Source of the DNA: Spirosoma pollinicola
Lineage (GTDB): Bacteria > Bacteroidota > Bacteroidia > Cytophagales > Spirosomataceae
Length of the DNA stretch: 64,000 bases
NCBI RefSeq assembly: GCF_002831565.1
Contig: NZ_CP025096.1
Span: 6,501,014-6,565,013, forward strand
Direction of reading: 5' to 3'
Part shown: positions 59,959-64,000 of the stretch, one piece after another
How the letters are laid out: each line of letters begins with the position of its first letter
Numbering within the stretch: the first letter of the stretch is position 1
Translations under genes and position numbers: made by a program
Notes under the pieces: generated by a model
Databases searched by the model: none
Seen by the model: the letters and a program-made list of their open reading frames with translations, nothing else
Told to the model about the DNA's origin: nothing

Positions 59959-60581
59959 TATTCATTCGTCGTTTTCACTAGCTCTACCAGAGCATGGGCC
60001 AGAATCGCATACGATCTACCTGTCGTTACTTCTTTACAAACGACACGCGTCCGTCGGAGCGTACCCCGCACATAAGTCTTTTTAGCGAATTGAAATATGT
60101 GCCCTTCGGGGACTTTACTCAGAAGTAGTTTATTCTCCCCGACGGTGTGTGTTGAATCGGCATCCATTTGCCGTAATGCCATCATAAGCGCTGGGCTGGC
60201 ATACGTTGTAGCCGCAGGATTAGCCATATACTGTTGTAATGGACGAAGAATAGCCACAGGAAAAATAGTCTCTGTCAGCAATGGCTGCATAAGTTGCTGG
60301 AACGCCCCCTGCCAGGCTTTACCGTGCGGTTGCACGCGTTTTTTATAGTGCTGATTTACTGCAGCATGAGCTACTTCGTGCACATAGGTAATCAGGAAGG
60401 CGTAAGGATTGAGATTGGCGTTTACCGTAATTTGCGTTTGCTTATCAGGAAATGCCCTAAAATCACCCAAACGTGTCTGGCGAGGCTTGGTGACTTTGAA
60501 TCTGAAGTTATACCGTTGCCACAGCTCACGACAGTAGGTGGTAGCACCAGGTGGGAAGTAGGTTGTAAATGGGTCTATCAA
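59958..60581 (-). CDS. SprT-like zinc metalloprotease-type protein
   Basis: A 207-residue protein with the SprT-like zinc motif HEVAH (His68, Glu69, His72) and the second conserved block KPHGKAW-like (QPHGKAWQGAFQQLM). The C-terminal part carries a remaining zinc-ribbon-like stretch (FQFAKKTYVRGTLRRTRVVCKEVTTG) with a single Cys, so the zinc ribbon seems lost. SprT-like proteins are often linked with DNA-protein crosslink repair, but function in bacteria is open. Its stop overlaps the porU ATG, so the two are translationally coupled. Confidence 0.8.
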   Translation of the reverse strand: MIDPFTTYFPPGATTYCRELWQRYNFRFKVTKPRQTRLGDFRAFPDKQTQITVNANLNPYAFLITYVHEVAHAAVNQHYKKRVQPHGKAWQGAFQQLMQPLLTETIFPVAILRPLQQYMANPAATTYASPALMMALRQMDADSTHTVGENKLLLSKVPEGHIFQFAKKTYVRGTLRRTRVVCKEVTTGRSYAILAHALVELVKTTNE

Positions 60582-60592
60582 GGTCTATAAAA

Positions 60593-60624
60593 CAAAAAAG
60601 CCTTATAAAAATAAGGCTTTTTTG
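60593..60624. terminator. Bidirectional intrinsic terminator
   Basis: A perfect 14-bp stem (60593-60606 with 60611-60624, core AAGCCTTAT) with a 4-base loop and A/T runs on both sides. It ends the small lipoprotein gene on minus, upstream of the sprT-porU unit. Confidence 0.9.
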
Positions 60625-60644
60625 TAAATTTCGAAGAGCCGAAA

Positions 60645-60845
60645 TTACTTCGTCGCGCTGTCTGCAGGAGCAGTTGCAGCCGAATCCGTAGCCATAGTCG
60701 AAGCTGAATCCGTAGCCATGGTTGTAGTATCGGTTGACATTACAGCAGTTGAATCAACAGCAGCTTCTTCAGTTTTAGGCTTGCTCTGGCAAGCTGCAAA
60801 CGTTAGCATGCTACCAACAAATAATAAGGTGAGTACTTTTTTCAT
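60645..60845 (-). CDS. Small Ala/Ser/Thr/Asp-rich lipoprotein
   Basis: A 66-residue protein; start placed at the ATG at 60845 (MKKVLTLLFVGSMLTFAAC), the first residue of a clean lipoprotein signal; the frame runs 17 basic codons further upstream. After the lipidated Cys the whole mature part (about 48 residues) is low complexity: repeats of the type (S)TMATDSA and APADSA. Small envelope lipoproteins of this kind are common in Cytophagales and have no known role. It has its own terminator and sits alone between GtrA and the sprT-porU unit. Confidence 0.7.
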   Translation of the reverse strand: MKKVLTLLFVGSMLTFAACQSKPKTEEAAVDSTAVMSTDTTTMATDSASTMATDSAATAPADSATK

Positions 60846-60995
60846 TCCTTTCAGTGATTTTTTAGGTTTTCGAGCACAAATATAGTTTTTTCTCAACTAA
60901 TGCAAAAATATAGTCAACTAACCTGGATTAAATAGGGATTACCATTCAAATAATACTATTTATAATTGGCTTAATTGAAGATTATCTATTCTTTG

Positions 60996-61490
60996 TCAAA
61001 ATTGTTTCTCCTCTTGTCTGGCAGAGCGTGCGCGTATCTTGTCATACACACCTGTCGTTCTAAAAGTCAATAGTTTATGACCGAAATAGTTTGCCAAAAA
61101 GCTAAAACCCATACCCACAACGTGCGACATTTTTTCCCGCCAAAACATGGAAGCATTTGGAAAATAAGGGTTTGCGATCCATTCGAGTGTAGCAACCGCA
61201 ACGCCCACCTGAACCCCCCAGGCAACCAGTGCAATTATACCGAACTTGATCATTTCGCGTCCCGTATTACCCGTTTTTTTAGCCGAGAATGCAAATAGTT
61301 TGGTTGGAACGAAGCTAACGACCGTAGCCGTCAGATAACCCAGAAAAACACTTGTAGAATAATCGAACGTTTTACGGTAGAGAATCTGACTAAAAAAATT
61401 AACAGAGGCACCAAAGAGAGCCGTCAGAAAAAATGAGAAAAAACTATTGTAGTTTTTAGATTTCGGCTGTTCGATACTGCTCACGTTCAC
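60996..61490 (-). CDS. GtrA family membrane protein
   Basis: A 164-residue protein with four transmembrane helices (about 17-37, 45-65, 80-102 and 120-145). The GtrA family pattern is visible in FLTALFGASVNFFSQILYRK, FLGYLTATVVSFVPTKLFAF and GMGFSFLANYFGHKLLTFR. Members help flip or process polyprenyl-linked sugars in envelope polysaccharide modification. The start is GTG at 61490; a second GTG two codons later is possible. No glycosyltransferase gene is adjacent, so its substrate cannot be guessed. Confidence 0.8.
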   Translation of the reverse strand: MNVSSIEQPKSKNYNSFFSFFLTALFGASVNFFSQILYRKTFDYSTSVFLGYLTATVVSFVPTKLFAFSAKKTGNTGREMIKFGIIALVAWGVQVGVAVATLEWIANPYFPNASMFWREKMSHVVGMGFSFLANYFGHKLLTFRTTGVYDKIRARSARQEEKQF

Positions 61491-61619
61491 TGTTTTACTG
61501 GATAAAAGATACCGTGTTTATTTACCTTTCAGATTTGGAGGCTGTTAATCATACAAACTCAATAGCAAACTATATGTTATAATGTAAGCTACAGTTCGTC
61601 AGTAAGTTACCTGATCTTT

Positions 61620-63023
61620 CTAGAAAAGTCCTTGTAAAAGGCCCGGAGCTATTCCTAACCCCAAGGTTAATAAGGTGGCGGCCAGCAAAACATACTTATA
61701 AAAAGGAGCCACTTGGATGGCCTCCGTTGCGCCATCGCGGAAGTACATTGCGATGATGACGCGGAAATAATAGTAGATACCAACTGCCGACATCAGCACA
61801 GCGATCACAAGCAACCAGATTTGTCCACGCTCAACAGCCGTTGAGAACATATAAAATTTACCCCAGAAACCCGCCGTTAATGGGATTCCTGCCAGCGACA
61901 ACATGGATACGGTCATGGCGAAGCCTAAAAATGGATTTTGCCTAGCCAGACCATTAAATGAATCAAAGTTTTCACTTGTTACCCCTTCGCTGGTGATCGT
62001 CTGAATACTCCGCTGCCTGGCGACCAGCAATAAAATACCAAAAGCAGAAATAGTAGCGACCGAATAAGCGAGTGAATAAAATACGATAGCTTGTTTGGTT
62101 AGTGCGCCTAAAGCGGCCAGACCGATCAGCAAATAGCCAGCGTGTGAAATACTGGAATACGCCATCATACGCTTGAAGCTATTTTGATAGACCGCTGTGA
62201 CATTGCCTACAAGGAGAGTAATGGCGGCAATGATAGCCAGGATAGTCCACCAAAATCCATACACGCCCACAAACGAAACCGATAATAGCCGGAATAGGGC
62301 GGCAAAACCAGCCGTTTTAACAACGGTAGACATAAAAGCGGTGAAGATGGTAGGTGCTCCATCGTAAACGTCAGGCGTCCAGAAATGGAAAGGTGCTGCC
62401 GACACTTTGAAGAGTAAGCCAATGAGCAACATCAATAAGCCCACATAAAGCAATAACGAAAGCCCCTGCGAATGGGCTGAATAGGCACCAATACCACCTA
62501 ATGTAAACGAACCAGTGGCGCCATACAGGAGTGCCATGCCAAACAGCATAATACCGGTTGTGAAAGCTCCCATCAGAAAATACTTCAGCGCGGCTTCGTT
62601 CGAGCGTAGGTTTCGTTTGTCACTACCGGTTAGCACATACATGGCAACAGATAGAATTTCAACTCCAACGAACAGCATGATCAGGTTTTCGTAACTGACC
62701 ATCATAATAGCCCCTACCAGTGAAAAGAGGATAATGGCGTAATATTCAGCTGGTTGAGATTCTTCATTTTCCAGTAAACTGCCCGACAAGGCAACAACAA
62801 GAAAAGCAGACAGTAGTATAATAGCGGTAAACACCATGCCGAGGTTATTTGTCCGCAACATATCATTGAAATACAGATATGTTTTATTCCAGTCGAGAAA
62901 GTTGACTGCCAGTGTGATAAGCAAAAACAGTAGGGTTGCAGGCAGCAGAATTGCTTTTGACTTCAGGAAGCCAAGGAACAGCAGTGCTATGCCAAAAACC
63001 GATAACAGAACAATTGGAAACAT
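61620..63023 (-). CDS. nuoN: NuoN, NADH-quinone oxidoreductase subunit N
   Basis: A 467-residue membrane subunit of respiratory complex I with about 14 transmembrane helices and a proton-channel role. Family blocks: LIMLFVGVEILSVAMYVLTG with the key Glu, LKYFLMGAFTTGIMLFGMALLYGATG, LLFKVSAAPFHFWTPDVYDGAPT (the broken-helix Lys), and MAYSSISHAGYLLIGL. It follows nuoM on minus with a 73-base gap and is the last nuo gene before unrelated genes. Its leader includes degenerate 7-mers like those before purB. Confidence 0.95.
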   Translation of the reverse strand: MFPIVLLSVFGIALLFLGFLKSKAILLPATLLFLLITLAVNFLDWNKTYLYFNDMLRTNNLGMVFTAIILLSAFLVVALSGSLLENEESQPAEYYAIILFSLVGAIMMVSYENLIMLFVGVEILSVAMYVLTGSDKRNLRSNEAALKYFLMGAFTTGIMLFGMALLYGATGSFTLGGIGAYSAHSQGLSLLLYVGLLMLLIGLLFKVSAAPFHFWTPDVYDGAPTIFTAFMSTVVKTAGFAALFRLLSVSFVGVYGFWWTILAIIAAITLLVGNVTAVYQNSFKRMMAYSSISHAGYLLIGLAALGALTKQAIVFYSLAYSVATISAFGILLLVARQRSIQTITSEGVTSENFDSFNGLARQNPFLGFAMTVSMLSLAGIPLTAGFWGKFYMFSTAVERGQIWLLVIAVLMSAVGIYYYFRVIIAMYFRDGATEAIQVAPFYKYVLLAATLLTLGLGIAPGLLQGLF

Positions 63024-63065
63024 AGGTCTATAGTTTACGGTAGTCGGTTGTCAGTTTTGGGAATA
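63024..63065 (-). repeat. Heptad-like leader of nuoN
   Basis: On the minus strand the last 40 bases before the ATG read as degenerate 7-mers (AACTGAC, AACCGAC, TACCGTA, AACTATA) then GACCTATG. The word GTAAACTAT is shared with the purB leader. Weaker than the other members of the group. Confidence 0.4.
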
Positions 63066-63096
63066 ATACCCCAAGAGCCATAAACCGAAAACTTTT

Positions 63097-64000
63097 TTAT
63101 TTCATTGATACCGCCGTCGTGCCGATGTACTTCATCAGGTTAGCCACAGCAGGTTCGGTTACTTTTAGGAATGTATGTGGGTAAATGCCTATCCAGAAGA
63201 CCAGCACAATCAACGGGATAAATACCCAGCTTTCAGAGGTGGTCAGGTCAGCGAATGATTCAGTACGGGACGAGGTAGGACCGAACATACTTTTCTGGAA
63301 CATACGAAGCATGTATACGGCACCAAAAATAATGGTAAACCCAGCCGCCAGACCCAGATAATGATTGTAGGTAAAGACTCCATGCAACAATAAAAACTCA
63401 CCGATGAACCCATTCGTAAGCGGTAATGCTACACTTCCTAACAGTATAATCAGGAAATAGACGGTCAGTTTAGGTGTTGATTGAGTAATACCACCGAGTT
63501 GGTCGAGCTGGCGGGTATTTGTGCGCGAGAAGATAATGTCGGCAACAAAAAACAAGCCTACTACATTGATACCATGCGCGAGCATTTGCACCAGTGCGCC
63601 CTGCATCCCGGTTTCTGTTTGGGAGAAAACGCCAGCAGCCATCAGGCCAACGTGTGAGAACGACGAGTAAGCAATCAGCCGTTTCATGTCGCGCTGACGA
63701 ATGGCAATGATCGCTCCGTATATAATACCGATAACAGCTAAAATGATGGCGGTTTTCCCCCAGGTTTCTACGCCAAGCGGTACAATGGGAAGAATAAAGC
63801 GAATCAGGCCGTAAACCCCCATTTTGAGCATGATACCCGCCAATAGCATGGTGGCAGGGGTTGGCGCTTCGACATAGGTATCGGGTTGCCAGGTGTGAAA
63901 CGGGAACACCGGCATCTTGATCGCGAAGGCGATGAAGAAGGCCCAGAAAACCCAGTTCTGCGCTTCGGGAGTAAGCTTGAGCTTGTAAAAATCAGCGATA
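63097..64000 (-). CDS. nuoM: NuoM, NADH-quinone oxidoreductase subunit M (3' part only)
   Basis: The visible part, about 300 codons, is the C-terminal portion of NuoM; the frame is open to the right edge at 64000 and the true start is outside the window. Just inside the edge the protein reads FFIAFAIKMPVFPFHTWQPDTYVEAPT, the characteristic H-W-x-PD region. Then come MLKMGVYGLIRF, KRLIAYSSFSHVGLMAAG and ALVQMLAHGINVVGLFFVADI. It is a proton-pumping subunit of complex I. The internal Met at 63915 is not the start. Confidence 0.95.
   Translation of the reverse strand, partial: IADFYKLKLTPEAQNWVFWAFFIAFAIKMPVFPFHTWQPDTYVEAPTPATMLLAGIMLKMGVYGLIRFILPIVPLGVETWGKTAIILAVIGIIYGAIIAIRQRDMKRLIAYSSFSHVGLMAAGVFSQTETGMQGALVQMLAHGINVVGLFFVADIIFSRTNTRQLDQLGGITQSTPKLTVYFLIILLGSVALPLTNGFIGEFLLLHGVFTYNHYLGLAAGFTIIFGAVYMLRMFQKSMFGPTSSRTESFADLTTSESWVFIPLIVLVFWIGIYPHTFLKVTEPAVANLMKYIGTTAVSMK

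Noticed and set aside
1..64000. CRISPR array, tRNA or rRNA genes, insertion sequences
   Set aside because: No regularly spaced direct repeats with unique spacers, no cloverleaf-like or rRNA sequence noticed, and no transposase frame seen on reading both strands.

Overview
The window looks like a chromosomal segment of a gliding, pigmented, aerobic member of the Bacteroidota, most likely Cytophagales and close to Spirosoma. This rests on the gene content. There are type IX secretion genes (porU, porV) and proteins with type IX sorting domains, gliding genes gldE and gldH, the mutY-ssb-gldE block, the HU-TPR-COX24-like-rng block, paired DUF1501/DUF1800 genes, and a crtI-crtB carotenoid pair. 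Several promoters fit the Bacteroidota pattern (TTTG, about 19-20 nt, TAnnTTTG). Most of the window is ordinary housekeeping sequence. I see no tRNA, rRNA, insertion sequence, prophage or CRISPR array.

Layout. 1-3010: purE 5' end, DUF1501 and DUF1800, all on minus. 3376-12002: three subtilisin-like proteases, two of them tandem secreted paralogues carrying type IX sorting tails. 12090-18755: a DUF3500 protein, a membrane protein, a PhyH dioxygenase, then mutY-ssb-gldE on minus. 18896-22107: HU, a TPR protein, a 29-residue COX24-like protein and RNase G. 22196-25379: a small accessory-looking locus with a 50-residue Cys-Cys peptide, an LpxL-like acyltransferase 12 nt downstream of it, a divergent membrane LytTR regulator, and a LuxR-type regulator with a degenerate receiver. 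25607-35253: dnaG, a haloperoxidase-like lipoprotein, a PurF-like enzyme, gldH with a PAP2 phosphatase, and a blaI-blaR1 pair. 35333-41274: ricT-like, purD, recQ and the divergent kdsD/kpsF. 41596-44878: ECF sigma factor, crtI, crtB. 45058-53674: gatB with an overlapping thioredoxin-like gene, proC, purB, an envelope protein, an M20 peptidase and plsY. 53824-60581: an M16-like protein lacking the zinc motif, porV, porU, sprT-like. 60645-64000: a small lipoprotein, GtrA, nuoN and the 3' part of nuoM.

The genes suggest linked themes: secretion and gliding (porU, porV, gldE, gldH and type IX cargo), purine synthesis (purE, PurF-like, purD, purB, scattered rather than clustered), envelope biogenesis (kdsD, plsY, PAP2, LpxL-like) and respiration (nuoM, nuoN).

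The most unusual features are not protein families. First, several genes have 5' leaders built from degenerate 7-nt or 8-nt repeats arranged as a hairpin that runs up to, or includes, the start codon. Second, two BIME-like inverted pairs share a conserved tail but have covarying stem cores. Third, very long near-perfect palindromes sit at gene ends, one of them containing the last codons and stop of a coding region. The best candidate for a new protein system is the peptide/acyltransferase/LytTR locus at 23.3-24.7 kb.
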